Positions 11,101 through 23,470 of a stretch of 64,000 nt of DNA are shown here, piece after piece. The stretch is from assembly GCA_019828595.1 (NCBI GenBank), contig JAHQRK010000006.1, positions 3,162,001 through 3,226,000 of the forward strand. The letters are read 5' to 3'. The translations under genes were made by a program, and so were the position numbers. The notes under the pieces were generated by a model that saw nothing but the letters and a program-made list of their open reading frames with translations, searched no databases and had not been told where the DNA came from. The DNA is from Aphanomyces cochlioides. Lineage: Eukaryota; Oomycota; Saprolegniomycetes; Saprolegniales; Verrucalvaceae. How positions within the stretch are numbered: the stretch's first letter is position 1; every line of letters starts with the position of its first letter.

Positions 11101-14100
11101 GATTTTCCCACACCTGTGCCAAGTGCGGACGCAATTGGATGTTGAGCACTCAACAAGAAAAGGTAGAGACGTCTGATATACTGGTGCTAAATAATGACAG
11201 GTTGTATGGAACCATCATGGAGCCTGGTTTTCATGTAGTCCAATCGAACCAGAAAACGTCCAGAAGATGTATCATGTGTGCAGCTGGCGTGAGCGGTTCC
11301 TAAACTTGGTCCACGATGCCATTTTGTTTCTTGGGAAGGATTTAAATGAAAAAGTGCGATCTGACATCACGACGTTATGTCTTATGTGTAATCTAGGCTC
11401 TTAAGAAAAGTATACATAACGTTCATATCGTCAGCAAGCAAATATGCGATCTTTTGGAAGCTAGAATAGTCGATGGCGTTGGGGACAGTTTATTGCATAT
11501 ATGCTCCGATATCATTATTCTCGAAGCAATGTTTCTTGCCACCTCTGTTTTCAGGGCTATTACATCGTTTGATGAAGCTAAAGAAATGATGGTAAATGGC
11601 GCAATAAATATTCCTATGAATCCATGTCCTTGAATAGGTTCAATTTTTCAGAGCGATGCGAGTGTTGGTTGTAGGAAACTCGTCATTCGAGTCCTACCTC
11701 CAAGACCAATTTGAGCACCCAATCGGCAAAATTAAAATCTTGTCAGGTTTAGACATGGAATTTGCCTCCAACTATGTCGATGCAAGAACTATCATGACCA
11801 GTATGATTTCGAAGAATTCAAGTAGCGTTGCGTACCTCCTGGAAGCCTTGGACACAAGCGATAAAGTTGATTCTCTCAGTTGGACGAACAAAGCTCAATT
11901 TCTAATAGCTTTGAGTCTAACTGAACGTGCTCACTCAGTCACTGCTTATAAATTGTATGACCATGAAATTAAAATGACCGATCTATGGCTCAAGAATTGG
12001 GACACTATGGCTGTTGAGACGACACAGAGGGGGGACGTTATTTGGGTGCGATGGAATGATTGTTGTCGTGGACGTTTGTTATCATCCACAGCTTTGAATA
12101 GAAACACCGTTAAAGATATTGGCTTAGCGAATGCTGAGGTGGACGATTCCCATATTGCGTTGCCATTGCAAGATATTGTAAATGTCTTGCAGAAAAAAGA
12201 CAGTACGACTGAAGCCCAATCTTATGCTTTGGAGAACTGGATTATCATTTATCTCCACCATCTTAAGCTAGTTTCGGCATTATCCTTGAAGAATACTGAT
12301 GTAAGACCACGCTTCTTCTCTTTGTTTCCTCCAGAATTATTGATTGAAGGTGCTTGTAATACGTTACTTTCATTCCCTCTTCGATCTCAATATTTGGAGC
12401 TATTTTGTTCATTATATATTCCTCGTGTTAGCACCCCTGAGCCAGTTCAGTATACGAGCTTATTTCTTGGCATAAACGAGGCTTTATCCATGAACCTTGC
12501 CATTTTAAAGAGACTGGAAAAACTGATCGAATCCAGTTTGATCGATTCAGTCAACGATGACCCAGCTTATTTTGGTTTTATCGAACGACTCCTGATTGTC
12601 ATGAATAGTTTGATTGATATTGGATGGTACGCCTACGAAAAGGGCAAATGCGTTCAGTCAGTTACATGGCTCTACTCTGTTGGAATGAAATGGGATTATA
12701 TTACAAGTTTCGAGGTCCAACGCCTCTTGGACAATGACCCGTTCAATCTGCTTAGTCGAAGTATCAGTGGCTCAACCATTGTAAGATTCAAAATTTGTGA
12801 ACTTGTTGACAAATATTTTTCTAGATCGTAACTTGTCAACGCCTAATTCTTCCAATCGCGCGAAAATTGACTCGTTATTCCATAGTTGCCAAGTCGGACG
12901 ATTTTTTCTTTTTTAAAGCCCAAAGTGGACTGGAAGACAAAGTAAAGCAACCCATCGTTCATTACCTATCCAGTCTCTTGACGCACTCTGATACACTTGT
13001 GGCCCAGGAAGCTTTCTTAAATCTTTCTGAACTTTTACCTGAGCACTCGTTTGATTGGCTTCGTGTTGATAAACCTTTGTGTGCCCATTTGAAGAAATCT
13101 GATAATGTCTTGTTGCGTCAACTTTTTGCTGAGGCCAACTCGATTTTCGGTTCTGGGGTACATGTCATTCGAGGATCAATTGAAATCAAGCACAAAGCAG
13201 ATGGGAAGAAAAAGAAAGTTAACAAGCCGCCAACTCAACAACTTCAGGATGCAGCTTTGATTGTGAAAAAGTGGCGAATGGATGCGCCGACGAATTTCCT
13301 GTTACTTCGGCTAGCCCACATTCCTGAACGTATAATCGGTTATATTCAAGATTGTCTGGCTCAGAATGTGTTTGTTGTACCACCAAACGATGTCCTAGCT
13401 GCTGAGTGGCGTTACTATTTAACGACTGTTCCGCCGTTTGATTTGGGAGACAATGAATTGTTATATTTGTATCGCCAGTCAAAAGAAAAAATAGTGGAGG
13501 ACCGAATCCATCTGGTTAAATTGTTTTTTGATATGTTGAAGCTATTGGCTCCTTTCTTGAGCGAAGATTTGAGTTTGTCTTTGTTAAAACTCATGGTCCC
13601 CTTACTGAGAGCAAGACCAAGTCTCGTTGATGATGTAGCTAGCTTGGTATTACTTTTACTGCGGCAGCCTAATACAGTGATGGACAACCGCTTCACTGAT
13701 GTGAGGAAATAATTTGTATTTCATGTTATAGCAATCTGTTTGTAGGTTTTCATGGCATTGTTGAAACATGTACACCATAACGAAGCTGCTGGTCGATGCG
13801 TTATCGATTTGCTTCGTCAGTCAAAAAGCGATGAGTGGAAAAATGAGGCAATGTTTTTCCTGTTTCATTCGACGGCAATAGATTTAAAAAAACTTGCTCT
13901 TGCTTTACCTAAGCAGATTCATATTTTTGATATGGTTTGCATTGTCGCTGATGGGTCGTCCAACAAGAGTATTTACGGACACCTTGAGAGTAAGTCAGTG
14001 TTATCATTGAAGTGGATTGTTGGATTGTTAAATCACCCAAAAACAACGCAAGATCACCAGCGAGTTAGCTTGATGCTCATCAAAACTTTGTACCTGGACA

Positions 14101-17100
14101 GCGAGCTTGAAAAATCATGGCTTCTAAATGAGTTGTCGCTGCTCACTCCAGCGTTTCAATTTTGTCTGAACCACTTGGAAACTGGAATTGACGAGTCAGT
14201 GCTGATTTTGGGTATTGTTCCTTTTCTTCGTTCATGGACTGCATTGGTTGTGAAGAAAGACAATTACTCCAAATCTGTGCGAGAATATCATTGGCATCTA
14301 CATGGTACTATGAAAAGGATTGCGTCAGTGCTTGAAAATGTTGCGGCTGCCCATTCATTTAGTTGCGCGAACGCCCACCAACGTTTGGAAAAAATCATGG
14401 AGACATTAAAAGTGCCCTCTATGTGCGCAAATATGGGTCAACTCACAATGTTAAAACGCGAAATTCACAGTTCTTATCAATCTGAGCAGTCCTTTTCTCC
14501 TCCCAGCAAGGCACTGGACCCCAGGGCTTGCCTTAGCCGTTTCTATAAAGAAACGAAGGATTTCCTATCTGACAAACTGGCCCCATTTGTAGCGGTGCCA
14601 CAATTGCGCAAATATGTTACGCCAGCTGTTTTAAAAGCACACGAGCGTTTGCAACAATGGCTTAGAGAAGACGAAGAAGTCGGGCATTTATTGACAGTGG
14701 CTCAGTATTTAGCTGATATCCAACGGCAAGAGGCTCCAAGTACCCCTGATCTGATCTCTCTAATCATTACTGAGCAAGATAATTACAACCGAGGAAAAGT
14801 AGCTCAGCGATCCAAGGGGTCACGCATCCCACAACTAAACCAAATGAAATCTTTTCCAGCCCTTCGATCGGCAAAATTGAAAGGTCGAACATTTCGTGGA
14901 AAGAAATACCAGTCGATCGATACACCAAAAGATCGATCCATCGAGAAAGTGGAACCGTTGCAGCAAAATGAGTCAATTCTGACAAATGTCTATAATTCGT
15001 GGAAATTAACTGTGGAACTAATTGATACTCATATCGTGATGGAATCTTTGGTTCGGCTCATAACCTACTCGTCGTCTGCCTCAATGCTTGGTCTCCGAGT
15101 GTTTATTGAATCATTGGCGACAAAGCGAAAGATTGCTGAGGATCGAAATGTTGTAGATGAAAAATATCTCCTGCATGTTCGCCTTGAATGGAAGAAATTG
15201 CTCTCAACGGCAGTAAAGGCCAACGTATCGTCATTAGTATTCTGGTGCGTTAGGGACAGCTCAAAAGATTTGTCAAACCCAATTAAGAGTCAACTCGCGA
15301 TGAATTTGCTCGCGGAACTTCTTGCTGATGGTTTTCAGGAAGCGCAAGATGCTCTTTTTGATGCATACGACTCTCTCGATGATGATTTCAAAGTTGATTT
15401 GTTTAAGTTCCTGATGTCGCATTTGTTTGGGCTTTCACATGAAATGAAATTGAGCACCTTAAACGTATTTCAACTACTTTGCGAAGGCCATCATACAAAT
15501 TGGCAAGGCATGATGCGAAGTATCAGGTTCAATCGTTGTATATTGGATGCTGTAATAAATCTCATGTCTGCAGTGTGTAAGCAGGCAGGAGGAATTTTCT
15601 CATTGTCTGACCTCGAAATTTTATCCAATTCGTTGGAATTTTTGAGCGAGGCTTGCCAAGGACCGTGCCTTGAAAATCAGCAGTATCTGGTTGAGTCTGT
15701 CGTTCCACGATTATGTGCTGATTTATCTCTCGGAAGTATTCAATGTGAGAGTGGACAGTACCCACTTCTTTTGACCAAACTGAAGTACAGCGCAAATGAA
15801 TTACTGTTATCTCTGGTGGAAGGCCGCGGAGATCAATTGGTTCACTTACATTTGGCTGAATTATTGGAACCCCATTTGATAGCCAGTGTTCTCGTGACAA
15901 ATCGTTTAAAAATCAAGGAAATTCAAAAGGCGAAGCGTAATTACGAAATGTCTGACGTTATTTTCGTTGAATCAATGGAGCTGCTGCGGATTGTGTATTC
16001 CCTTCTATCAAAAGTGTCTTCCGGGACGGAAAATGAACTCTACGATTTCGCTAAGAAGTGGCGGGAAGCTGAAGCAGATAATGATGATTTGCAGTTTTTT
16101 GTGAAAAAGATCATAAGTGTCGAAGTTGTTCGAAGTGATTCCACGATTAAAGTATACTTTCCGCGACCCAAGGAAGCCAAGTACTTGAAACAGCCTGAAA
16201 AGAGACGTCTGCTTAACATCATGAACTTGGGTGAAGAAAATGCGTTGGCAGTATTTACTTCTGCGGAAGCCAGGTACGGAAGTCATAACAGTATCGTCTA
16301 AAGTTTCGTCAGGAATATTGCTGAAGAGCTTCGCACACGCCATGTCCTCGCAACGAACGGTGAATACGAGTGGATGAATGAATGGCAAACTTCAATCAGG
16401 TGGTGGATGTTTGTTGTGTGCTTGTACATCAATTTCGTTATGGTCATTGGGCTTTCCATCAACCCAGATGATGGAGATCCTGTGGTTCATATATGGGTAA
16501 GTTACTTTACTTTGTGCTATATTTTATCGTCTATAGATTGAATGGTTGTTGTCAGTATTTGGAGGTGTTTTCTGCATCATGTGCAGCTCACTATGGCTAT
16601 ACAATTTGATAACAGAGGCTACGTTTGCATATGCGCGACAGCTCTTGAGGCCTATTAAGCTTCGCCGAATGTCCCGAAAAGAAATCTCCAAAGAATTATG
16701 GGATGCTATCGGCTCTGTTGGATTTACAATTGGTAACATGATCATGGGACACTCCTCTAATATCCCATTCCGTAGTTGGCTGGTTAGCAATTTTCGCTGC
16801 AATCAATATGGAATATGGCTTTGATGACGATGTCACATTTGCTATTATGAAAGTCTCTGGCGCATACATCATCGTGCTCATCATTTTGGCTCTTCATAAA
16901 ATTGGAAGCATTTATCACTTCTCGTACATTGAAGGTAAACATACATACAACGATGAAGGCTTGGGCTCCAATCTGCTCTTTTGGTTCAATGCCTTCATTG
17001 ACACTATCACCCGAGGCAAAGTATACGTTTTCACGACTTATACAATTTGTGCATTTATGGGTTTATCCCATTCGTCGCCTTTGTGTTACCTCTACTATGG

Positions 17101-17864
17101 ACTCCCCTTGCTTGATATTTTGGCAATTAATCCTCGATTGTCCAACATTGTAAGTACACCCATTAAATCACCAATCTAAAATTTTTGTTTAGCTGAAAGC
17201 CATTACTTCAAATCTTGCTCCTCTAGGTGTTACAATGGCATTTGGTGCAATTGTGATTTACTTGTTTTCCCTGATTGGATTTTTCCGCTACCAAGATCTC
17301 ATGAAGGACAGTTCATCAAACATGGAGTGCTCGACCATGATGCAATGTTTCTTCACGTACATGCATTATGGCCTCTTAAGCGGTGGTGGTATTGGGGACT
17401 ACATTTCAAATACCATGTCCCATCCATTGGATTACTCTCAGCCAGATCAATTTTACGAACGCCTCGTATTCGATTTGGCATTTTACATTTTCATTCTCGT
17501 CTTGCTTGTCAATCTCATTATGGGTATCATCATTGATTCATTTACGTCCCTGCGTGAGTCGTCCGAAAAGAAGGTTGAAATCGAAATGAATACATGCTTG
17601 GTATGCAATGAAACGAAGGACGACATTGAATATCGCGGCATTCTCTTGGGTTTGTCAAACAATTTCAAGCGTCACACGGAAGAAGACCACAATTTGTGGC
17701 ACTACCTTTTCTTTATCATGTACTTGGATGCGAAGCCATCGAATCACATGAACGGTACGGAGTCTTTTGTGTATGGAAAATTGCTTGCGAAAGAGATGTC
17801 TTGGATTCCAAAGCGAATGAATGATCCAGCTCTCAGAGGCGATTACTTGGGTCAAGAGAATTAA
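8155..17864 (+). CDS. ITPR: Inositol 1,4,5-trisphosphate receptor-like Ca2+ release channel with N-terminal ankyrin repeats
   Basis: A predicted 26-exon gene (about 2882 aa). Exons: 8155-8172, 8221-8298, 8342-8452, 8496-8537, 8580-8630, 8677-8757, 8805-8906, 8951-9049, 9092-9190, 9236-9334, 9376-9477, 9515-9622, 9663-9761, 9802-9900, 9942-10303, 10345-10489, 10530-11200, 11239-11353, 11397-11591, 11638-12780, 12825-13700, 13746-16273, 16313-16496, 16537-16732, 16776-17149, 17193-17864. Residues 1 to about 410 are ankyrin repeats. IP3R N-terminal/MIR beta-trefoil blocks follow (SLHIGDMIFLS; QLYHVKSQQYLRLN; YEIRHVVSRFFLGIE), then a long helical RIH/armadillo-like region. The C-terminal membrane domain has a pore helix and the selectivity filter GGGIGD near residue 2723, as in animal IP3Rs, and a C-terminal CLVCNET...HTEEDHNLWHYL zinc-binding motif. 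It should be a tetrameric ER or vacuolar Ca2+ channel. Exon 15 carries both the last ankyrin repeat and the receptor start in one open frame, so the fusion does not rest on a guessed splice. Confidence 0.88.
8453..8495 (+). other. putative GC-AG intron in the ankyrin region
   Basis: The ankyrin consensus continues perfectly (GFDINAVDEE joined to GDTALMVAAR) only if 43 bp starting GCACGC and ending TTTAG are removed. No GT donor gives this join. Every other intron I placed in this gene is GT-AG. Confidence 0.55.
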
Positions 17865-18816
17865 GTTTTGTCGCTCGATCATTTCGATGTATAGTTTGAG
17901 CTAAACAGAACAGTGATCTTGTTTATGAATTTGTTCAACGGAAAACATTCCTTGTGCTGTATTTTTATTAGGAAAGGGTGTCAACACTTCAATTTGTATT
18001 TTCAAGGAGCAGCTGTGTCATTTAGATACGTATTCAATTTGCAGTTTGATCGCGATTTCCATTTCACGGGGCTGCTTGGATTCATATTCCAATTGTCTTC
18101 AAGTCAAGTAGCCTCCTCCTTATATCTCTCTTACTCTCTGGGCTGCCTTTGCTTCTGCCAACGTTGATCGATTTTCAAAACAGATAAACGGCGAAAAGAC
18201 GGATGATCCACTGCGGTGTTCAATATGCGATTGATGACGAAGGCTGGCTGATGAATGATAGCTTGATATTGGAAGTTCATAATTGATATTTTTGCCATCA
18301 AGATTTTGAGCCGTCTACTAAATCGTTGTCGGCTAAATCTTGACTGATGGTCGCTTATCCCAACGATGGTCTTGTCACCTATCCCAGCAGCCTTGGCGTG
18401 ACATATCCCGGCTTTACCCGCTGGTCTCATGACCTCTTGTCAACGTGAACGCCGTTTTGCCACTCGGTTTCCACAGTTGGGGGAAAACTTCCTAGAGTTT
18501 TCCTTTCTTGCTGGGACACAACTCTCGCGTGCACGCTCCAGAGACAACCAGTCCATTTTCAAAGTGTCAGCAGTGGATCGTATCACGTTTTTTCACCGAA
18601 CAAGGCCTTAGAAAACCCGCAAACGCTGTCGAGGTATTTCTCTAGAGAATTTACAATATACTGAAGCTCTCGCCATTGTGTTTTGTAGATTCGGCTTGCG
18701 ACGCAGGCCACGAAAAAAAAGAACGCTGAACTTTGTTGTCAGTCGTTCCTTGTCATCTGGTGGACAAAAGACCATCAAGGAACAACGATCCACAGTTGAA
18801 TTATTATAATGAAGTA
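17865..18816. other. intergenic, no supported gene
   Basis: Follows the channel gene. Several open frames under 100 codons run through 17.9-18.6 kb on both strands, but none has a recognisable domain. It includes the IP3R 3' UTR and decayed sequence of unknown origin. Confidence 0.5.
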
Positions 18817-19630
18817 CAGTAAAACCTGGTAGAATGAACATCTCGTGGTGGAGTGGGATTTTCGTTCAAATTGAAAGGCGTTCAGCTATAGATAAATATA
18901 AGATTTTGTATTCGCATAGTAGCCTCAAGACAAAATGATTCTGTATGTAACAACACCTGGTACACGACATTCAACAAACAACTGCGTTGTGGAATGACCC
19001 CTTGGAGGCAAGACATGGCTTCAAGTCTCCAAGTGCATACAAGAACGCTTGTTCAGTCAGCGTATTTGGACTGAATCGGTGTGGGCGGCGTGCATGATGA
19101 CTGAGTGCTAACTCTCCTTTGCTTGCCGTTGAATCTTTGCGTCTCGCAATTCGCAGTCTCCAGACAGCAAATAGCTCGTGCCGTTGACTGAATATCAAGC
19201 ACCAAGCTTTCAACGACGACCATGCTAACAACGTTTATACAATCAACAACTCAATGTCGTCTATATTAATGAGAAAGGAATGTTTATTAAAGGATATGAA
19301 CATCGCCACTGCGGGATTCGCTGCATAATATCAGCGTATGGTACACCTTCGTCGATCATCTTCAGCATAGCCACCTTGTCGTCCATACTCAAGTCAACCA
19401 TGCTTCCTGAGCTGAGTGAGGATGTGGCTGTTTATCAAAATAGACCAGAAAACGCCTGCTCGTATTCAACCTTAAACGCTGTTACTCCTCACATCTGTCA
19501 ATATTACTGCGTTCAGCTTCAAAGGGTTTTGTTCAATCTAGCAATGCAGCTATCAATGAAAATCTGTCCGTGGATCCAAAACATGTTCATGTTTAGCTAT
19601 CCGAGGTGTTTAAAGTGGCAGGTTTTACTG
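18817..19630. mobile_element. pogo/Tigger-like element remnant (814 bp)
   Basis: The left end reads CAGTAAAACCTGGTAGAATG and the right end is the complement of CAGTAAAACCTGCCAC. The outer 12 bp match exactly, followed by partial similarity (ACATCTCG versus ACACCTCG). TA dinucleotides flank both ends (18815-18816, 19631-19632), and the CAGTAAAACCT start is characteristic of pogo/Tigger TIRs. Inside, a minus-strand piece encodes a psq-type helix-turn-helix. The element is far too short and broken to be autonomous. Confidence 0.7.
19263..19401 (-). pseudogene. pogo transposase N-terminal fragment
   Basis: From the minus-strand ATG at 19401 the frame reads MVDLSMDDKVAMLKMIDEG, continuing with VPYADIMQRI. 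This resembles the psq/CENP-B-type helix-turn-helix that starts pogo transposases. It ends at a stop after about 45 codons, and the CENP-B/DDE parts downstream are degenerate. It lies inside the pogo-like TIR element. Confidence 0.5.
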
Positions 19631-19632
19631 TA

Positions 19633-20837
19633 CATATGTCTCATCCAATCGTCCTTTGACTGGTTATAATCCTCACTACTCTACAATATATACTGAATTA
19701 AGGAGAAGACGGTGGACTTTCTAGTGATATGTGACATATTCTCAGGATGTCAAGTTGTCGTTGGTCCAGATGTACAGTATGTCGATGGATAAAATTGAAA
19801 GATGAACTCGATTGCCCTAAGCAACAAGTCTACCCTCTTGTCAAGACGACTGCAGCTAGATATCTGTGGCGATAGAGCTTGATTCGAGGCGAAATTTGTA
19901 TTTAAACTACTTGAAAATGAAAGTCGTGAGCCAGAACATGCAGTCGAAGAGGTCTGGCGGAGTCAGACAAAGAATGATACAGTTTTCAGATACGATCAAA
20001 AGTTCGTGGCGGGAGAAACATGCAACTGTTTTGTTAAACCATGGAAGTCAACACGGCGCTGCACAAGCTCGGGTTGCATCATTTGAAGGGCAACGTCCAA
20101 GGGATAGTCATCGCTCTGGGGGGGGAGCCACTGATCAAGCTGTCAGAAGTCGCCTTTCGTCGAAAAGTCAGAGGAGCATGCATCTTTTGATAATTCTTCT
20201 CTATACACTCGACTTTCCTCTGATCATGTAGTTCAATCATCGATGTATACTTTATAAATGAATATATTGTAAAAATACATATATTTTGATCCATAAAATT
20301 GGAAAGATTGGAAATGAATGCATTGCTCGCCACGGCAGAACTGCTACAGTCGAAACTAAGATACATTGAAAGAGAAACATTGAGTAGGTAGCAGGTCTTG
20401 CAATCAATATGGTAGAATGTCATTTCCCCAACTTGTTTTGCATCATACTCTGTGAAGAAAATACTGCAATTTAAACGGAGGGGGAAGCCTCTAAGAATGT
20501 TACGGGGGGGGCTCATCAAATGGCAAATACACTATTGAATTATATCTCAGTGGCGACGTTGATACAATTTGGAGTATTGAAATCGGTGGATGCCATGAAA
20601 TCCAGCATTTGCCTGCAATGGATATATGGTTTGTACTGTGATTAGTAATACCTTTATAAATGACATTGCAACTTTATATCAAGGAAACATCACATCTGGG
20701 CCAGTAATGTCATGTGCTGCTGCTTGAGCGTCCCCTATGCATTGCCATTGCGCGTCAGCTTTGTCGCTTGTCGAGATGTGTTGAGATTGTTTCCCTCTAG
20801 CCGATCATTTTTCAATTTACGTCCAGCCCCCCCCCCA
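19633..20837. other. intergenic with one unrecognised coding-like fragment
   Basis: About 1.2 kb. At 20041-20190 (+) a frame starting MEVNTALHKLGLHHLKG, with ALGGEPLIKLSEVAF further on, looks protein-like in composition, but I cannot name its family or connect it to flanking exons. A nearby frame (about 19742-19870) encodes clustered Cys residues. The sequence is probably decayed. A C-tract (20828-20836) precedes the next ORF. Confidence 0.4.
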
Positions 20838-21311
20838 ATGCGTGTCTTGGTTCCCCTCGCTCTCACTGCTGTCGTCGTTGTTGCCTACGATTCAAAGCAC
20901 GGCTCGCCCGTCATGCGGGCCCATGGCAACAAGTGGGGACAGAGCACGGATCGACTTCTCCAAGGGAAGGCGCCTGATCGATGGGAAAAGAAGGGCGAAA
21001 AGATCAGCCGAAACACCGCTATGATTGCCGCTGGTGGGGCTCTCGGTGGCTTGGGAACGATCGGGTGTAATGGTAGTGTGGTGGACCAAGCACCAACTTG
21101 GCACGAAAGACTCACGCGAGTGTCCCAAACACACGCCACAAGATGCATCTCCACGTGTTTCGGTGTCGGTGGTGCCATTGCTGCCGGAGCTGCTGGTGTC
21201 GTAGCTGTTCCTGCCGCTGGCAAAGTCGGAGGCAAGCTTGGTGCCAAGTGTGGACGTGCTTTGGGGTGCAAGTATGACAGCAGCCAAGCGCAAGTTTGTA
21301 CGATTTGTTGA
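20838..21311 (+). CDS. small secreted glycine-rich protein, copy A (probably frameshifted)
   Basis: 157 codons from ATG 20838. A hydrophobic signal peptide (MRVLVPLALTAVVVVA) is followed by a charged stretch with RLLQ and KKG motifs, then glycine/alanine-rich segments (FGVGGAIAAGAAGVVAV; GGKLGAKCGRALGCKYDSS) resembling glycine-zipper helices. It is a paralogue of the minus-strand gene at 22315-22755: both share the signal peptide start, AYD, SP, R(F/L)LQ, KKG and the G.KLGA..GR..YD(S/A)S block. After YDSS the frame diverges, while an alternative frame continues KFVRFVDHTRN, matching KFSKFIDGARR of the paralogue. This suggests a one-base frameshift near 21275-21290 that truncates copy A. Function is unknown; a secreted effector-like or membrane-active peptide is possible. 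Confidence 0.6.
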   Translation: MRVLVPLALTAVVVVAYDSKHGSPVMRAHGNKWGQSTDRLLQGKAPDRWEKKGEKISRNTAMIAAGGALGGLGTIGCNGSVVDQAPTWHERLTRVSQTHATRCISTCFGVGGAIAAGAAGVVAVPAAGKVGGKLGAKCGRALGCKYDSSQAQVCTIC

Positions 21312-22314
21312 CCATACACGAAATAGCTGCATAGATTTGATAGTTTCCATCGAAAACAGCGAGTGCCACAAGGACAGACACACTCTATTTTTCAACGAAA
21401 ACTTGCAAGAAACTCAAGAGGATGCCCAACGCAGCCACGCTATCTTGTCAACCATGTGAACCTACCACCACCACCACCAGTCATGCTAACGACCGCGTTT
21501 TGCCATACTTGGCCCATCGTTCTTCATCTTTGCCGCCGTCGACGAGATCGCGAGTGACGGCACCACACATGTCCTGTTGCAACCTCTGGATCAAGTCGCA
21601 GCCAGCCAAGATGGAAGCGTGCAGTGGCAATTTTGATCATGAATCCAATGTTCCTGCAACTATCGACACGATGTGGGCGGTCAACTCTGTCGTCGACTCG
21701 ATCTACCTCGTACACGCCACTGCCACAAAGTCACCTCCATCTTGGATCTTTCTCGGCAATGTTGAAACCACGAGACGGACGCCTTGCCTTGGAAACCTTC
21801 CACGGCTGCTTGGGAACGCTCGCGGGTGTTGGCGTTGCATCTGGTGTCAAGAATAGCATCGTGAATGCGTTCAATGGATTGCGTGTGCTCTGGTTTGCTT
21901 CTTGTACAACCTACAGCTGGCTCACCCACATGGTATATCTGCTGCCACGCACTTCGTGGCTCATTTTCAAACGCAGCGACGCATGTGAGGACCAAGGAAA
22001 GCTCGAGAATGGCCACTTCCACGCAGCTATGCTTCCATTTCCCCCTTCATTGTCATTGTCGATGACCAGCTGTGGGCTGAACCTTGGCTAAAGTTGATGG
22101 CATGACGGCGCACCAGTGCGAAATGAATGTGCTCTTTCAATGCACTAGATTTCCATGGAGGTGCTTGTCGATGCAAGCAGTGAAGTCCCGAGGCGGCACC
22201 TTCGACAACGAACACAAGAGATACAAGTAACATGCATGTTTGGAGATTTTAGAATATGCACAGAGAGAGTGTGTAGCGTGGTTTGGCTTGCCAACGTCAT
22301 GAACGCTTGGGCTT
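21312..22314. other. between the secreted paralogues; no supported gene
   Basis: Holds the out-of-frame tail of copy A (to about 21340) and overlapping open frames. One (about 21535-21610, + strand) reads VDEIASDGTTHVLLQPLD before a stop, and another (near 21800-21870) reads CLGTLAGVGVASGVKNS. Both look like decayed coding sequence, but I cannot assign them. Confidence 0.4.
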
Positions 22315-22755
22315 CTAACCTCGGCGGCGGCCGAATGCTCCCTTGACTTTGTTGACAACTCCCCTAACTCCGTTCTTGACTCGTCTCGCCCCGTCGATAA
22401 ATTTGGAAAATTTTCCACCGATCGCACGACTCGCATCATATCTGCGTCCCGCTCTGGCACCAAGCTTCTCGCCCGCGCTTCCAAGCCATCCCTTGGCCTT
22501 GTCAACCATGAACGGAGTAGCGGCTGCACCCAAGCCGTGGGTAGCAGCGGCTGCACCAACACCGGCGGCACCACCAGCAAACATGCCAGCAACCTCGCCG
22601 GCTCGTTTGCCTTTCTTCGCGTATCTTTGTTCGGCTGTTTGGAGAAATCGGTTCAACGCCGAACGCTTGCCGTGGTGGATGGCTGGCGACGCATTGTTCA
22701 AATCGTAGGCAGAAGCAAAGGCAACGCAGATAGCAAGAGGGATGAAAACTCGCAT
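22315..22755 (-). CDS. small secreted glycine-rich cationic protein, copy B
   Basis: 146 aa from the ATG at 22755 (the longer upstream frame was rejected because this Met starts a clean signal peptide). The signal peptide MRVFIPLAICVAFASA has an apparent ASA/YD cleavage site. Next come SP and NRFLQ motifs and a KKGKR basic patch, then an alanine/glycine-rich hydrophobic stretch (GMFAGGAAGVGAAAA) and a strongly basic tail ending in GRRRG. The tail after YDAS (KFSKFIDGARR) has four Lys/Arg-rich turns. No known domain. It pairs with copy A about 1 kb away in inverted orientation. The composition suggests a secreted membrane-interacting peptide or effector candidate; this is inference only. Confidence 0.7.
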   Translation of the reverse strand: MRVFIPLAICVAFASAYDLNNASPAIHHGKRSALNRFLQTAEQRYAKKGKRAGEVAGMFAGGAAGVGAAAATHGLGAAATPFMVDKAKGWLGSAGEKLGARAGRRYDASRAIGGKFSKFIDGARRVKNGVRGVVNKVKGAFGRRRG

Positions 22756-23463
22756 GATCTTAAAGGGGAAGAGGCTGCTTGACTTGAAGGCAATTGGAAT
22801 ATGAAGCCAAGCTGTTTGGTGCAAAATCCAATTCATATCCGCAACGACCGACATCACGTGGTCGGTTGTACCAAGTCCACCTGGAACGACCGACCACCGA
22901 GACATCAGCACTGTACTTGATCTTGGATTGTCATGGATGTAATTGCCACGACACTGAGAGCGTCACCCATTGATACCTGACGTCAGCACTTTGATTGCAT
23001 CATCCATCCTCCACCTCATGTTACACATGCGACAGAGATGATCCTGTCAATAACAGCGTTTAACTATAGTATACAAATATGAAGTATATTATTATATATA
23101 GATTTTGTATACTATATTCAAATCCAATATAATTCAAATATATGTATTGTATTATGCTTTAGAAATTTTAAGTTTAATTTCTATCCTAGAAATTGAATGA
23201 CTGACACTGCGACTTTCATGCAATCGTTCCTTCCACACGTTCCTCGCGGAATTCTGCGGATTCTGCATCGATTTCCGCGCTTCTCGATGGAGCGGCAAGG
23301 TGCGCGATTGCTTGCATGCTGTCCACGCTGCTCGAATCTGCAGTCGACGAGTTTGCCGAGCGTGCGTGGTGGGTTTGGACCGACAGCCAGGTGTCCGTTC
23401 CGTTGGGTGTCCAACTATTGTACACTTGTACACTCATATGGTTTTGTCACTTTTCCTCGTGTC
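22756..23463. other. intergenic, partly AT-rich
   Basis: Contains the presumed promoter of copy B and a strongly AT-rich stretch with TATATA runs (about 23055-23160). Open frames at 23.2-23.45 kb overlap on both strands with no recognisable domain. Confidence 0.5.
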
Positions 23464-23470
23464 TGCAGGA

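Noticed and set aside
20079..20519. 146-codon minus-strand frame
   Set aside because: Composition is random-looking, it has no family features and overlaps a better protein-like fragment on the other strand.
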